A stretch of 64,000 nucleotides of DNA from Trichormus sp. NMC-1 (GCF_001858025.1 NZ_LZQD01000001.1:355656-419655); one strand, 5' to 3'. Shown: positions 36,610 to 46,740, counted from the first letter of the stretch. The notes: generated by a model from the sequence alone, not told the origin. Translations and numbers: made by a program.

Positions 36610-37395
36610 ATGACAGTGAATAGTCCCACGATTTTAGCCTTAGACTTTGATGGAGTGGTTTGCGATGGACTAATTGAATATTTTGAGGTAGCATGGCGTA
36701 CCTACTGTCAAATTTGGTCACCTGCTAATGACACAGCACCAGATGATTTAGCTTTAAGATTCTATCGCTTACGTCCGGTAATTGAAACAGGTTGGGAAAT
36801 GCCTGTTTTAATTAAAGCCTTGATTACTGGATTCTCGGATGATAAAATTATCCAAGAATGGACAAGTATCACTCCACAAATTTTGGCAGCAGATAACCTA
36901 GAAGCGAAAGAAGTTTCTACAAAATTGGATAATCTGCGGGATGATTGGATTAAGACAGATTTAGATGGTTGGTTAAGTCTGCATAGATTTTATCCTGGTG
37001 TGATCGAAAGATTAAAAATAACTCTTGCGAGTGCAGTTCAGTTATATATTGTTACTACTAAAGAAGGACGTTTTGTCCAGCAGTTGTTACAACAAGAAGG
37101 GCTTGATTTACCACCAGATGCGATTTTTGGCAAGGAAGTAAAGCGCCCAAAATATGAAACTTTGCGAGAATTAATTGAGAAAGCAAATACCCAACCTGTG
37201 AGTTTATGGTTTGTTGAAGATAGGCTGAAAACATTACAATTAGTTCAACAGCAATCAGACTTAGATCATGTCAAACTTTTTCTAGCAGATTGGGGTTATA
37301 ATACTCAACCAGAACGGGAATCAGGAAAAAATGATCCACGCATTCAGCTAATATCACTTTCTCATTTTGCTCACGATTTTTCAACTTGGTTGTAA
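36610..37395 (+). CDS. HAD-superfamily hydrolase
   Basis: The 261-aa protein begins with HAD motif I (LALDFDGVVCDG). Motif II-like YIVTTKEG, a Lys region (GKEVKRPKYETL) and motif IV-like WFVEDRLKTLQL complete the core. An alpha-helical cap lies between residues 20 and 130. It is probably a phosphatase on a small metabolite, of a type common in cyanobacteria. No neighbouring gene indicates the substrate. Confidence 0.88.
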   Translation: MTVNSPTILALDFDGVVCDGLIEYFEVAWRTYCQIWSPANDTAPDDLALRFYRLRPVIETGWEMPVLIKALITGFSDDKIIQEWTSITPQILAADNLEAKEVSTKLDNLRDDWIKTDLDGWLSLHRFYPGVIERLKITLASAVQLYIVTTKEGRFVQQLLQQEGLDLPPDAIFGKEVKRPKYETLRELIEKANTQPVSLWFVEDRLKTLQLVQQQSDLDHVKLFLADWGYNTQPERESGKNDPRIQLISLSHFAHDFSTWL

Positions 37396-37440
37396 TTAAC
37401 TGGAGAGATATAGCAATTTTTGCAGAGGTTGTGAACATCT

Positions 37441-37520
37441 TGTAGGTTGGGTTAGATGCGGTAATTAACTTATAACGCTTACAGATAAATCACCAAACCG
37501 CGTCGTAACCCAACATCTAC
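37441..37520. repeat. 80-bp imperfect palindrome, GTTGGGTT family
   Basis: TGTAGGTTGGGTTAGATGCGGT at the left is partly complementary to ACCGCGTCGTAACCCAACATCTAC at the right. Shorter relatives occur at 27781-27812 and 61625-61655. Confidence 0.7.
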
Positions 37521-37624
37521 TATAAAATAGGTGTTCATGGCTCATTTAGAATCGCTATAGATTACTTCAGTTTCTAATTGGGCTTCAGGAGAATTATAGA
37601 TCGTAGGTGTAAGTTAAATCTAAA

Positions 37625-38233
37625 TTACTTACGATCTATCTTCTGAATTAACTCAATCACCTCTTGATAATTTGTGATTCTTTTCTGTTGTTGAAATAAG
37701 TTAGCTGCTGTCTTTAAATCGGTAATTGATCCTTGATGATCACCTAAGTGATGACGCGTAATTCCTCTATTTTTGTGAGCTTCAGGAAAGTTAGGATTAA
37801 GAAGTAATGCTTGGTTGTAGTCTTCAATAGCGCCTTTCAAATCTCCTAAATCATGGCGAGCTAATGCTCGATGATTGTAGACACCAGCATAGTTAGAATT
37901 AATGCTTATAGCTCGGTTATAATCGGCAATCGCCCCTTTTAAATCTCCCAATTTATGGCGGGAAAAACCACGTTGATAGTAAACCTCAGGAAAATTAGGA
38001 TGCAAACGTAACGCTTGAGTATATTCTTCTATTGCCCCTTTTAAATCTCCCGATGTATGGCGGTTAAGTCCGCGATGGAAATAGACTACAGCCTCTTTAA
38101 GATTAGTTTGTGCTAAGAAGGATGATTTTATTCTAAATTCGGAAATAGTTGACAAATTTTTGGCACTCACTTTCGGGCTATATAATATAGTTCCTAATAT
38201 GAGAGTTGCAATTGTTAATTTCCATTTTTTCAT
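37625..38233 (-). CDS. Secreted TPR-repeat protein
   Basis: At 202 aa it has a signal peptide (MKKWKLTIATLILGTILYSP) and then four tandem 34-residue tetratricopeptide repeats of the form AIEEYTQALRLHPNFPEVYYQRG. These usually form a protein-protein docking surface. It would act in the periplasm. A C-terminal helical tail (ITDLKTAANLFQQQ) follows. The repeats are close to each other in sequence, which suggests recent expansion. Confidence 0.9.
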   Translation of the reverse strand: MKKWKLTIATLILGTILYSPKVSAKNLSTISEFRIKSSFLAQTNLKEAVVYFHRGLNRHTSGDLKGAIEEYTQALRLHPNFPEVYYQRGFSRHKLGDLKGAIADYNRAISINSNYAGVYNHRALARHDLGDLKGAIEDYNQALLLNPNFPEAHKNRGITRHHLGDHQGSITDLKTAANLFQQQKRITNYQEVIELIQKIDRK

Positions 38234-38289
38234 TACGCTATTTTACCAATTATTAGCATACAGTTATTAATTATATATCATATCGATTA

Positions 38290-38455
38290 AGAGGATGTTT
38301 GAAAAGTTGCAAATTATACTCTAAACCCCTCTCCAAACCTCTCCCCCACAGGGAGAGAGGCTTTGATTCTTACTCCCCTTCCCTGGTAGGGAAGGGGTTG
38401 GGGGTTAGGTTCTGAGACTTTTGATGTTACCAAAAATACTTTTAAAACATCCTCT
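38290..38455. mobile_element. 166-bp MITE-like element with 17-bp inverted ends
   Basis: AGAGGATGTTTGAAAAG at the left pairs with CTTTTAAAACATCCTCT at the right with one mismatch. The interior has two nested hairpins (CCTCTCC...GGAGAGG and CCCCTTCCCTGG...AGGGAAGGGG). A decayed copy sits in the lipopeptide operon at 7290-7433. It accounts for most of the 320-base gap between the TPR and NurA genes. Confidence 0.82.
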
Positions 38456-38553
38456 AATGACTTATCAAAAAAAACTCTCCGCGTGGTTCCCTAATGATAC
38501 GTCTTTAACCGAAAACGATATTACATTTATTCACACAATTACACTTAGTCAGT

Positions 38554-39729
38554 ATGCTTGATTTAACAAAAATATCGGGACAAATGCAAGGGTTCAGTCA
38601 ACATTTAACTTCAGAAGTAGCTGCGAGTCGCCAGCGTTTGGAGTTAGCACAGCAACATTTACAAAAAGCTGTTGAGTGTCAAGAGGAGTTAATTGCACGT
38701 CAAGAAAAATGGCGCGATCGCATTCTCTTTGCTAATGCTACCCCAATTGAACCCCTAGAAACCTGTATTACTATCCCTGTCCCCCCTAAAGTTCATACTG
38801 TCATCGCTACCGATGGTTCGCAAATAGCACCTAATCATCACGAAATCGCTTATTGTTACTTGCTAAATATTGGTAGAGTCGTTTTACATTATGGTCAAAA
38901 TCGTCACCCTTTACTAGATAGTTTACCGGAGGTATTTTACCGCCCTGAAGATTTATATGTGTCGCGTCAGTGGGGAATTAGAACTGAGGAATGGATGAGT
39001 CATCGTCGCACAGCTTCAGAAACTACGGTATTAGCAGAACTTGCTTGCAGTGCGAAAACAGAAGCCCCAGCTTTAGCAATGGTGGATGGTTCATTAATAT
39101 ACTGGTTTTTAGAACAGTTGCCGATGGATGCACGCGATCGCATCTTACCCCCCATTTTAGAGGCTTGGCAACAGATGCGGGCAGCCCAAATTCCCATCAT
39201 GGGTTATCTGAGTGCCTCTCGCAATATCGAAGCCATGAACTTTTTACGGTTGTTGGCTTGTCCCCACCCAGTACCCGATTGTGTCAGCTATTGCCCCAAC
39301 CAGTTAGAATATGTACCATGTAAAATATTTGATTCTTTGCGAGATACAACCCTATGGACAACCCAACTCCTACCTGGACAACGTGGCCCCCTATGGCGCA
39401 GTAATAACCGGATTTTAGAATTATATGAAGACCAAACTATTTATTTTTGTTACGTTCATGTAGGTACAGAAATTGCCCGGATTGAAATTCCGGCTTGGGT
39501 AGCACAAAATACAATCATGCTTGACCAAGCCCTAGGATTAATGCTGGCACAAGTGCAAAAAGGATACGGTTATCCTGTGGCAATTGCGGAGGCACATAAT
39601 CAAGCCGTTGTCAGAGGTGGTGATAAAGCCCGTTTCTTTGCCCTTTTGGAACAACAAATGATTAAAGCCGGGATCAAAAATGTGGGAATTTCCTACAAAG
39701 AAGCTAGAAAACGGGGAAGTATCGCTTAA
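38554..39729 (+). CDS. NurA-domain protein
   Basis: The 391-aa protein resembles the NurA nuclease family: an N-terminal coiled-coil helix (about 20-60), then the acidic strand HTVIATDGSQI and the second site LAMVDGSLIYWF. A C-terminal AEAHNQAVVRGGDKARFF resembles the third conserved block. In archaea NurA works with HerA in DNA end resection. In cyanobacteria this family usually stands alone, as here, and its role is not established. Confidence 0.82.
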   Translation: MLDLTKISGQMQGFSQHLTSEVAASRQRLELAQQHLQKAVECQEELIARQEKWRDRILFANATPIEPLETCITIPVPPKVHTVIATDGSQIAPNHHEIAYCYLLNIGRVVLHYGQNRHPLLDSLPEVFYRPEDLYVSRQWGIRTEEWMSHRRTASETTVLAELACSAKTEAPALAMVDGSLIYWFLEQLPMDARDRILPPILEAWQQMRAAQIPIMGYLSASRNIEAMNFLRLLACPHPVPDCVSYCPNQLEYVPCKIFDSLRDTTLWTTQLLPGQRGPLWRSNNRILELYEDQTIYFCYVHVGTEIARIEIPAWVAQNTIMLDQALGLMLAQVQKGYGYPVAIAEAHNQAVVRGGDKARFFALLEQQMIKAGIKNVGISYKEARKRGSIA

Positions 39730-39824
39730 CAGTAATCACTTTCATAAATTAGCTTAATTCCACACCCAATGCTTAATATATTTAGCAGTGTTCAATCATT
39801 TATAAATATCCCAAAAAATCAGCT

Positions 39825-40610
39825 ATGCAAAATATAAATATCGTCAACAATATTGGATTTAATTTAGAACTATTTCATCTTCAAACCAATACTTCTTTTG
39901 AGTTATCACCCAATCTAACTGTAATTCTTATTGGTAAGCCCAATGAAAAAAGTTTACCAGATATTGATGTTTCTCAGTTGCCAAATGGGGATATAGCTTC
40001 TCGCATTCATGCACAAATTCAAATAACAGGTGGTATTTACTTTCTTGAAGATTTAGGAAGTTCCAACGGCACATTTTTAAATAATACTAAGCTAGAAGCT
40101 AAAACTCCCTATCAATTAAATATAGGAGATCAAATCACTCTTGGACAAGGAAATGCCATCACATTTGTATTCCAATATCAACAAAATCAGCAATCAGATA
40201 TTATTGCTACCTCCAATCCCACATCACTTCAACCGCAAATTCCTAACAGAAGTATACCAACTACCTCCGATAAGACCAATAAGCTAATTGGTATAGGTTT
40301 AATGGTTGCCGGAATTGTAATTTTAACTGCTAATATCCGAGTTGGCCTTTTTATTCGTTTTCCTGGTATTATAGTCTGTATGGCAGGAGTTTATATTCTT
40401 TTTCAAAAGCGGATAAATCATTCTTTAGGCTGGCTGTTACTTGCCCTGGGAATTGGCGTAATATTTTTCACTAGTAATGTATTCGCGTCTGTAAACCTAT
40501 TAGTAATTATCGGTTCATTTGCTTTATTCATCGCTGGATATCAACTTTTAACTACCGGAAAAATCCTAGATTACGATTTAAGATCAATTCAGAATTTAAT
40601 TAAGAAATAG
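39825..40610 (+). CDS. FHA-domain membrane protein
   Basis: The 261-aa protein has an N-terminal forkhead-associated domain (about 20-110) with the phosphothreonine-binding motifs SRIHAQI and EDLGSSNGTFLNN. A linker of about 40 residues follows, then about four membrane helices (160-245). It probably reads Ser/Thr phosphorylation of another protein at the membrane. No kinase gene is adjacent. Confidence 0.88.
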   Translation: MQNINIVNNIGFNLELFHLQTNTSFELSPNLTVILIGKPNEKSLPDIDVSQLPNGDIASRIHAQIQITGGIYFLEDLGSSNGTFLNNTKLEAKTPYQLNIGDQITLGQGNAITFVFQYQQNQQSDIIATSNPTSLQPQIPNRSIPTTSDKTNKLIGIGLMVAGIVILTANIRVGLFIRFPGIIVCMAGVYILFQKRINHSLGWLLLALGIGVIFFTSNVFASVNLLVIIGSFALFIAGYQLLTTGKILDYDLRSIQNLIKK

Positions 40611-40705
40611 CTCAGAATAATCCAGCAGATTGCAGGTAAATGGAGTAAAAAATTTCAACTAAAAATTCAGATATCACGAGGGTTTTACTCTTAAATAATT
40701 CTGTA

Positions 40706-42172
40706 TCAACAGCGCCGCAACTGCGACAATAAAACTACAATGTCATCCATAGCTTTCCTGACGACACTTGCCGGCTGTTCAGATTGGTTCACCATAATAC
40801 TGAAAACTAAAGGCTCATAATTTGGCGCATTAATATATCCAGATAAGGAAACTACACCAGTCATTGTACCTGTTTTTGCTTGGACAATTCCCTCCACAAA
40901 TGTGTTGCGAAAGCGATTTTTCAAAGTTCCGCTAATACCTGCAACAGGTAAAGAAGCACGAAAAACTTCAGCTTGGGATGATTTACCCATTACCTGCAAA
41001 AGTTGCACCAAAGCTTCTGGACTAATTAAATTTTTGCGAGATAATCCAGAACCATCTACTAAAATATAATTTGTTGACTCAATTCCCAATTCAGTTAAAG
41101 TAGTTTTTAAAACTTGTAGCCCTGCATCAGCAGTACGTTGATTTTTTGCTAATGTTTGTTTACTACCTAATACTCTGAGTAAAGCTTCCGCAAACAAATT
41201 ATTACTATTGACATTTGTCTCTACCATCAAATCAGATAAAGGTGCAGATTCAATTGCTGCTATTTCCTGTTCATTTTTACCACCATTGCTACTAGATGTT
41301 TGTTGTACAGAAATTTTTTCTCTTCCTAAACTTTGCCGAAAATGTCTTAAAAAATTTTCAACAGGATCAAAAATAGCTAAAGCTGTTATTTCTGGTGGAG
41401 AATTTACAGCTAATTGTCCTTGAATCCGTAATATCTGTCCTTTTAAATCACGGTTTACTTCCACAAAACTTCGTTCATTTTCTGAAGTAGTTACAGTATT
41501 ATTTTCAATCTTCCAGCGATATGCTTCTGTAGGTTCAGCCCAATTAAGTTTTAGTGGCTTACCTATAGTTTGCGGCAAAAATGTTAAAACAGAAGCATTT
41601 TCATTTAAAATTAAACTATTTACTGGTGCGCCATAATAAGCCTGTACATCTTCCCATTGCCAACTAGAATGTACAACTTCTCCTTGAAAATAACTATCAT
41701 CAGCAATTAACTGATTTATTTGCCGAATCCCCTGTTGGGATAACTGTTTTGCTAATACTGTTAGTTGAGCATCTTTTAAGCTAGGATCTCCCCTACCGAC
41801 AACACGCACAATACCTTCACCATCTTGATAAACAGAGGTACGAATGCGGAAATTTGCTCCCAATTTCTGTAATGCAGCTGCTGTTGTGAATAGTTTAGTA
41901 TTAGAAGCAGGAATAAAGTATTTTTCCGCATCTCGATTGTAAAGAGATTGCCCAGATGATAAGGGTTTTACCAAAATTCCCCAGCGCATACGACTAAATT
42001 GAGGAAGATTGATAATAGCATCTACGGATGAAGGTAATTGAGCAGGACAAGTTGATTTTGTAGTGTTTGCTTGTGCAACTGGGGTTTGTGCTTGCGCTAT
42101 TTCTTGGGTAACACTCACTTGGATACCGAGAAATAGTAAAATCATGCTAATATAAATTTTCCTAAAAATCAT
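40706..42172 (-). CDS. dacB: D-alanyl-D-alanine carboxypeptidase/endopeptidase, S13 family
   Basis: This 488-aa penicillin-binding protein has a signal peptide (residues 1-30) and the three active-site motifs: PASNTKLF (SxxK), NSNNLFAE (SxN) and QAKTGTMTG (KTG). The large insert between SxxK and SxN is typical of class C PBP4-type enzymes. It trims peptidoglycan cross-links and stem peptides in the periplasm. It is a stand-alone gene, convergent with the FHA gene. Confidence 0.94.
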   Translation of the reverse strand: MIFRKIYISMILLFLGIQVSVTQEIAQAQTPVAQANTTKSTCPAQLPSSVDAIINLPQFSRMRWGILVKPLSSGQSLYNRDAEKYFIPASNTKLFTTAAALQKLGANFRIRTSVYQDGEGIVRVVGRGDPSLKDAQLTVLAKQLSQQGIRQINQLIADDSYFQGEVVHSSWQWEDVQAYYGAPVNSLILNENASVLTFLPQTIGKPLKLNWAEPTEAYRWKIENNTVTTSENERSFVEVNRDLKGQILRIQGQLAVNSPPEITALAIFDPVENFLRHFRQSLGREKISVQQTSSSNGGKNEQEIAAIESAPLSDLMVETNVNSNNLFAEALLRVLGSKQTLAKNQRTADAGLQVLKTTLTELGIESTNYILVDGSGLSRKNLISPEALVQLLQVMGKSSQAEVFRASLPVAGISGTLKNRFRNTFVEGIVQAKTGTMTGVVSLSGYINAPNYEPLVFSIMVNQSEQPASVVRKAMDDIVVLLSQLRRC

Positions 42173-42518
42173 ATTAATACCGATTTTAAAAATGATTATG
42201 ACATTAATTTCTTTGTCCTCATATTAGGGACTACAAAATAAAAAAATATCCAATTAATTCTTTTAAATTATTGTGGGGTAGGCATCTTGCCGGTCTTTGA
42301 ACACTGACAGGCTAAGTAGGTTGGCGTTAAAAATTGTCGTTATGACAAGACAGGAGGCAGAAGGAAAGAGGTTTTTGGGCAACTTTACGTTTAGTTAGAT
42401 AGTACTCTTCGAGAAGCCGCTGCGCGTCTACGGTTTTTTTGTGCCTTTCTACTTAGAAGCCCGTCCCACAAAATTGGATAATTATTTTTTCTCTTCTGCT
42501 TCTCCTGTCATCTATAAC
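42173..42518. other. Spacer upstream of dacB
   Basis: It should contain the dacB promoter, since the gene is read leftward from 42172. No gene, structured RNA or strong palindrome was recognised. Confidence 0.5.
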
Positions 42519-43634
42519 CTAATGGTGATGATGATGATGAGTTATCGCTAACTCTCTATTAACTACCATTTCTTCAGCTTGCATTAATTCTGCAATATGA
42601 GCATTTGCCCATTCAGCAGCAATATCTAAGAATTGCGGATTGTCATTTACACAAGCCATTTGTAAATAATCAACATCAGAATGCTGTTTCTCTAAATCAT
42701 GGATGATGTGGTGAACATCCAAAAGAGTTTCGTGGTTTTCTGTTGCAAAACCAATAGGCATAAAGACTATCACTTTTGCACCCAATTGAATTAGATTTTT
42801 AGCCGCTTGGGTAGCAGTTGGTTGTGTCCATTCAATTAGTGGTGTGTCGTGGTTGAGCCAACCCACAGAAATTAAAGGATAACGGTTAATTAACTCATTT
42901 CTGACTAATTCGTAAAGCGCTTGACTTTCATCAATTCCAGAAGTAAATCCCTTGGCTTTGTGGGGACAACCATGATTCATCAGCACAATACCAATTTGGG
43001 AAGGTAAATAAGCTGCGGCTACGTCAGCATTAATTTTTTCTTCCACCAACTGCGCCATCAATTTGATATATCCTGGTTCATTATAGAACGAAGGAATATA
43101 GCGCATCGCCTTAACCCAATGTTCTTCACCATCAGCTAATTCTACAAGAGCATTATTCACTTGCTCAATAGCAATACCACTGGTGAAAATGGAATCTACA
43201 ACCAAAAGTGGATAAATCAAGATTTTGCTAAAGCCTTGATTTTTAATTTCTGCTAAAACTTGATTTGGCAAAAAAGGAGCGCAAAAGTTAAAAGCTTTGA
43301 AAACTTGGACACCACCACCCCATTTGTGTTGTAATTCGTGTTCAATACCAGCCCTTTGCTTTTCAAAGATGGCATTATGTGGGGAGATAAAATCATGGTG
43401 TGTGTGTCCCCATTCATGACGGTCAAATAAAGCTAAAAGCTTTGCTAAAGGGGGATAAATCCAAGTAGGAACAGGTGCAAATTTCGCAGTCAGGAGATTT
43501 AAAGCTTGTTCGTTATAGTTAGCAAAATCTTCGTAGCTTTCGACTTCGCCATAGCCCATAAGTAATACGGCTACACGGTCTTGGCTGGGTAGATGCTCGT
43601 GGGTATGTTGCAGTTTTTCCGGCGTTGCAACCAC
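42519..43634 (-). CDS. Ferrochelatase-like protein with natural His6 tail
   Basis: The 371-aa protein matches the ferrochelatase/chelatase fold: VAVLLMGYGEVESYEDF at the start, ILIYPLLVVDSIFTSG in the middle and VIVFMPIGFATENHETLLDVHH near the end. It is not the standard HemH, because it lacks the CAB-type tail of the usual cyanobacterial enzyme and has many extra histidines. These include HTHEH near residue 10, HEWGHTHHDF, and a C-terminal run of six His. The poly-His tail may store or hand over metal ions. A chelatase for a tetrapyrrole other than protoporphyrin is possible. Confidence 0.8.
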   Translation of the reverse strand: MVATPEKLQHTHEHLPSQDRVAVLLMGYGEVESYEDFANYNEQALNLLTAKFAPVPTWIYPPLAKLLALFDRHEWGHTHHDFISPHNAIFEKQRAGIEHELQHKWGGGVQVFKAFNFCAPFLPNQVLAEIKNQGFSKILIYPLLVVDSIFTSGIAIEQVNNALVELADGEEHWVKAMRYIPSFYNEPGYIKLMAQLVEEKINADVAAAYLPSQIGIVLMNHGCPHKAKGFTSGIDESQALYELVRNELINRYPLISVGWLNHDTPLIEWTQPTATQAAKNLIQLGAKVIVFMPIGFATENHETLLDVHHIIHDLEKQHSDVDYLQMACVNDNPQFLDIAAEWANAHIAELMQAEEMVVNRELAITHHHHHH

Positions 43635-43698
43635 AATTAAATCCTCAATATAACCAGAATGCAGAGAGTGTAAACAGGAATAACATCAAGCCCTTTTA

Positions 43699-43773
43699 AA
43701 TATTTATCATGAAGACAAACGCGGTGACGCGGTGAGTTTTTTTGATAAACAATTAGCCGATCTTGATATAACT
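43699..43773. repeat. 75-bp dispersed repeat, copy 1
   Basis: It aligns without gaps to 49921-49995. Shared blocks include TTATCATGA, CAAACGCGG, GAGTTTTTTTGAT, CAATTAGCCG and GATATAACT. Roughly four fifths of positions agree. Both copies follow or precede genes, not within them. Confidence 0.75.
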
Positions 43774-44003
43774 GTATAATTCCCTATACTCATTAATTAT
43801 TATCCCTTCCAGGAGGATAGGATAGACATAAACATAAAAATATACATCTGAAGGTATAGTTTTGCTATTTCTTTACATAGGGGCTTGAGTATTTAGCAGT
43901 GTCTCCGCAGGAATATAGGAGCGCAAATTTCAGTAAAATTTCTCATATTGGCAGAAATCACCAGACAGTTAAAATGACGCGCTGTCTTGTGGCTTCTGCC
44001 TTA

Positions 44004-44108
44004 TATAGCAACGGACAGGGCGGTTAGGACACCAAGTGATGATAAAACCTAGACACCAAAAGACGTTTCAAACTGTTACCTGTCACCTGTCCCCTGTCAC
44101 CTGCTATA
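44004..44108. mobile_element. 105-bp dispersed repeat, copy B
   Basis: Partner of 27002-27106, with the same length, same ends (TATAGC...GCTATA) and a shared interior (GGTTAGGACA, AAAACYTAGACAC). Its right end touches the last codons of the DUF3134 gene on the minus strand. Confidence 0.8.
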
Positions 44109-44111
44109 GTA

Positions 44112-44345
44112 CTAATCTTCTAAATCAATTTCTGCGTCGTCATCATCATGATCATAGGGAATATCATCGAGGTCTATGATTTCAGAAATTTCTTCCACTT
44201 CATTGAGACGATCTGATTCTACCGGTTCACGCGCTATTAAGCGTCCAGTGGATTTTAGCCATTCCAGAAGCACAAATTCATTACTTGTACGAATTACAGT
44301 AGCTCGTTGGTTGCGAGGTTGTTCATGCAAAGGGCCGTTAAGCAT
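44112..44345 (-). CDS. DUF3134 family small acidic protein
   Basis: This 77-aa protein begins MLNGPLHEQPRNQRATVI and contains LLEWLKSTGRLIAREP, the pattern of the cyanobacterial DUF3134 family. The C-terminal third is very acidic (DDIPYDHDDDDAEIDLED). Function is unknown. It may be co-transcribed from the leuCD side, as it lies 117 bases downstream of leuD on the same strand. Confidence 0.8.
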   Translation of the reverse strand: MLNGPLHEQPRNQRATVIRTSNEFVLLEWLKSTGRLIAREPVESDRLNEVEEISEIIDLDDIPYDHDDDDAEIDLED

Positions 44346-44462
44346 AAAAAAATTCTTTTTGAATTGGGAAAAACTATCTTGACAAGCAAATACTCACTTT
44401 ACTATAATACCAAACTCGTTTTATAGTGTATTTCCCTAGCCCAGCCAGGGAATGTAAAACCA

Positions 44463-45071
44463 TTAACTTGCTGCTAATATCTCCCAACCAATGTAAGGCA
44501 ATTTCGCGGCTGTTGTTTTTACCTGTTCTGCATTTGCTACTAACTGTCCGCAAGCGTCCCAAGTTCCCGAAATAAAGGTGCTTCTCGTTCCTTCACCAAG
44601 GACAACTGGGGCGGTAAAGTCACCAATTTTCACTTGCAATTTTTCCAAATCTATGGTAAGGGATGCTTGGGGGTTAGCGGTGACTAATTCTTGCAGTTGC
44701 TTGACTGTTTCGCTGGGTGCAGTTACGCATGGTATGCCCATGGCGACGCAGTTACCAAAGAAGATTTCGGCGAAGCTTTCACCAATGACGGCTTTGATTC
44801 CCCATTTTGCTAGGGCTTGGGGTGCGTGTTCTCTTGATGAACCACAGCCAAAGTTGCGGTTCGCTATTAATATTTTCGCACCTTGATATTGGCTTTGGTC
44901 AAATGGGTGTTGACCGTTTAAGGCTTTTCTATCGTCGATAAATACGCCTTCTCCTAAGCCGTCAAAGGTGACTGCTTTTAGGTAGCGGGCGGGTATGATT
45001 CGGTCTGTGTCGATGTCGTTACCAATCAGGGGAACGGCGTTACCGGATATTTGTTTGACTTCACTTACCAT
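44463..45071 (-). CDS. leuD: 3-isopropylmalate dehydratase small subunit
   Basis: The 202-aa protein is the swivel subunit that, with LeuC, converts 2-isopropylmalate to 3-isopropylmalate in leucine synthesis. The opening [16 protein letters not shown] and [15 protein letters not shown] are characteristic. It lies 57 bases after leuC on the same strand, so they form an operon. The spacer contains a CAAAGGCG triplet repeat. Confidence 0.97.
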   Translation of the reverse strand: MVSEVKQISGNAVPLIGNDIDTDRIIPARYLKAVTFDGLGEGVFIDDRKALNGQHPFDQSQYQGAKILIANRNFGCGSSREHAPQALAKWGIKAVIGESFAEIFFGNCVAMGIPCVTAPSETVKQLQELVTANPQASLTIDLEKLQVKIGDFTAPVVLGEGTRSTFISGTWDACGQLVANAEQVKTTAAKLPYIGWEILAAS

Positions 45072-45128
45072 AGTTTTGAGTTGATGAAGGTCTCACGCAA
45101 AGGCGCAAAGGCGCAAAGGAAGAGGGGG

Positions 45129-46532
45129 TTAAAGTAGTTCGCGCACGTCGGCGATTTCGCCTTTAATGGCTGCTGTGGCTACCATTGCGGGACTCATGAG
45201 GAGGGTACGACCGGAGGATGATCCTTGTCTTCCTTTGAAGTTGCGGTTGGAGGAGGAGGCGCTGATTTGTCTTCCTTGGAGTTTGTCGGGGTTCATGGCT
45301 AAACACATGGAACAGCCTGGTTCTCTCCATTCAAAGCCGGCTGCTTGGAAGATTTTATCTAGTCCTTCGGCTTCGGCTTCTTTTTTGACTCTTTCTGAAC
45401 CGGGAACTACGAAGGCTTTCACACCCTCTGCTACTTGGCGACCTTGGGCAATTTTGGCGGCTTCTCTTAAGTCGCTAATGCGTCCGTTGGTGCAGCTTCC
45501 TATGAAGCAAACATCAATTTTTGTTCCTTGGATAGGTTGACCTGGATATAAGTCCATGTAGCGATATGCTTCTTCGGCTATAAAGCGGTCTTCTTCTAGG
45601 AGTTCTGCGGCTGTGGGGACTTTTTGATCTACGCCAATTCCTTGACCTGGTGTAATTCCCCATGTGACTGTGGGGGGAATATCTTCGGCATTAAATACTA
45701 CTACGTCATCATATTCTGCATCAGCATGACTACTGAGAGATTCCCACCAAGTCACGGCTTTTTCCCAGTCTGATCCTTTGGGGGCGAAGTCTCTATTTTG
45801 CAGATAATCGTAGGTGATTTGGTCGGGGTTGACGTATCCGCATCTTGCACCGCCTTCTATGGCCATGTTACAAACGGTCATCCGTTCTTCCATGTTCATC
45901 TGTGCAAAGGTGGTGCCGGCAAATTCGTAAGCGTAGCCTACGCCACCTTTTACGCCGAGGGTACGGATGATGTGTAATATTACGTCTTTGGCGTAAACTC
46001 CGGGTTTTAAGTTACCGTTAACTTCGATTTTGCGGACTTTTAATTTTGATAATGCTAAGGTTTGGGAGGCGAGTACGTCTCTAACTTGGCTTGTACCGAT
46101 ACCAAATGCGATCGCTCCAAATGCACCATGACTTGATGTATGACTGTCTCCGCAAGCAATGGTCATTCCCGGTTGGGTGAGTCCTAGTTCGGGAGCGATG
46201 ACGTGGACTATACCTTGATTCCCTGAACCAATATTGTAAAAAGTTATGTCATTTTCTTGACAACTCTTTTCTAATGCCTGGATCATTTCTTCGGCCATGC
46301 TATCCACAAAGGGACGAGCTTGGTTTTCTGTGGGGACGATATGATCAACTGTGGCTATTGTCCGTTGTGGAAATAATACTTTTAAATCCCGCTCCTTGAG
46401 CATAGCAAAGGCTTGGGGACTGGTAACTTCATGAATAAGATGTAGTCCAATAAATAGTTGTGTTAGTCCTGATGGAAGTGTCCCAACGGTGTGTAAGTCC
46501 CAAACTTTGTCAAACAGGGTTCCCTTGCTCAT
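45129..46532 (-). CDS. leuC: 3-isopropylmalate dehydratase large subunit
   Basis: At 467 aa it has the usual family length. The [4Fe-4S] cluster ligands are in [12 protein letters not shown] and [15 protein letters not shown], and [13 protein letters not shown] is the substrate loop. With LeuD it isomerises isopropylmalate in the cytosol. It is the first gene of the leuCD pair. A promoter should lie in the 205-base gap to the right. Confidence 0.97.
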   Translation of the reverse strand: MSKGTLFDKVWDLHTVGTLPSGLTQLFIGLHLIHEVTSPQAFAMLKERDLKVLFPQRTIATVDHIVPTENQARPFVDSMAEEMIQALEKSCQENDITFYNIGSGNQGIVHVIAPELGLTQPGMTIACGDSHTSSHGAFGAIAFGIGTSQVRDVLASQTLALSKLKVRKIEVNGNLKPGVYAKDVILHIIRTLGVKGGVGYAYEFAGTTFAQMNMEERMTVCNMAIEGGARCGYVNPDQITYDYLQNRDFAPKGSDWEKAVTWWESLSSHADAEYDDVVVFNAEDIPPTVTWGITPGQGIGVDQKVPTAAELLEEDRFIAEEAYRYMDLYPGQPIQGTKIDVCFIGSCTNGRISDLREAAKIAQGRQVAEGVKAFVVPGSERVKKEAEAEGLDKIFQAAGFEWREPGCSMCLAMNPDKLQGRQISASSSNRNFKGRQGSSSGRTLLMSPAMVATAAIKGEIADVRELL

Positions 46533-46700
46533 ACGTCAATCTATGTTAAAGGAGTCGGATTTTTTATCGTATCAGAAAATTGTCCGCTGTGGACAAAAAG
46601 CCAAAAAAATTAATCTGTGAATATGAAAAATCCTTTTTGTCTGGGTGTGAAACTAATCTTTAACCGAGTACCGTCGGTTTAAATCACCGTCACCAAACTT

Positions 46701-46740
46701 AATTACGAATTACGAATTACGAATTACAAATTACGAATTA
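46701..46740. repeat. Heptanucleotide tandem repeat ATTACGA
   Basis: Five units of ATTACGA (one reads ATTACAA) plus a partial unit. Such short tandem repeats are common in Nostoc-type genomes. The stop codon of the acyltransferase gene lies inside the last unit. Confidence 0.9.

Larger units (their letters stand above)
43635..44111. other. Spacer with two dispersed repeats
   Basis: No gene is seen. It contains a 75-base repeat (43699-43773) and a 105-bp MITE-like element (44004-44108). The ferrochelatase-like gene promoter should lie at its left end, near 43640-43800. Confidence 0.6.

Noticed and set aside
46701..46740. Possible CRISPR-like array
   Set aside because: The units are seven bases long and contiguous with no spacers, so this is a simple tandem repeat. 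No CRISPR array or cas gene was seen in the window.
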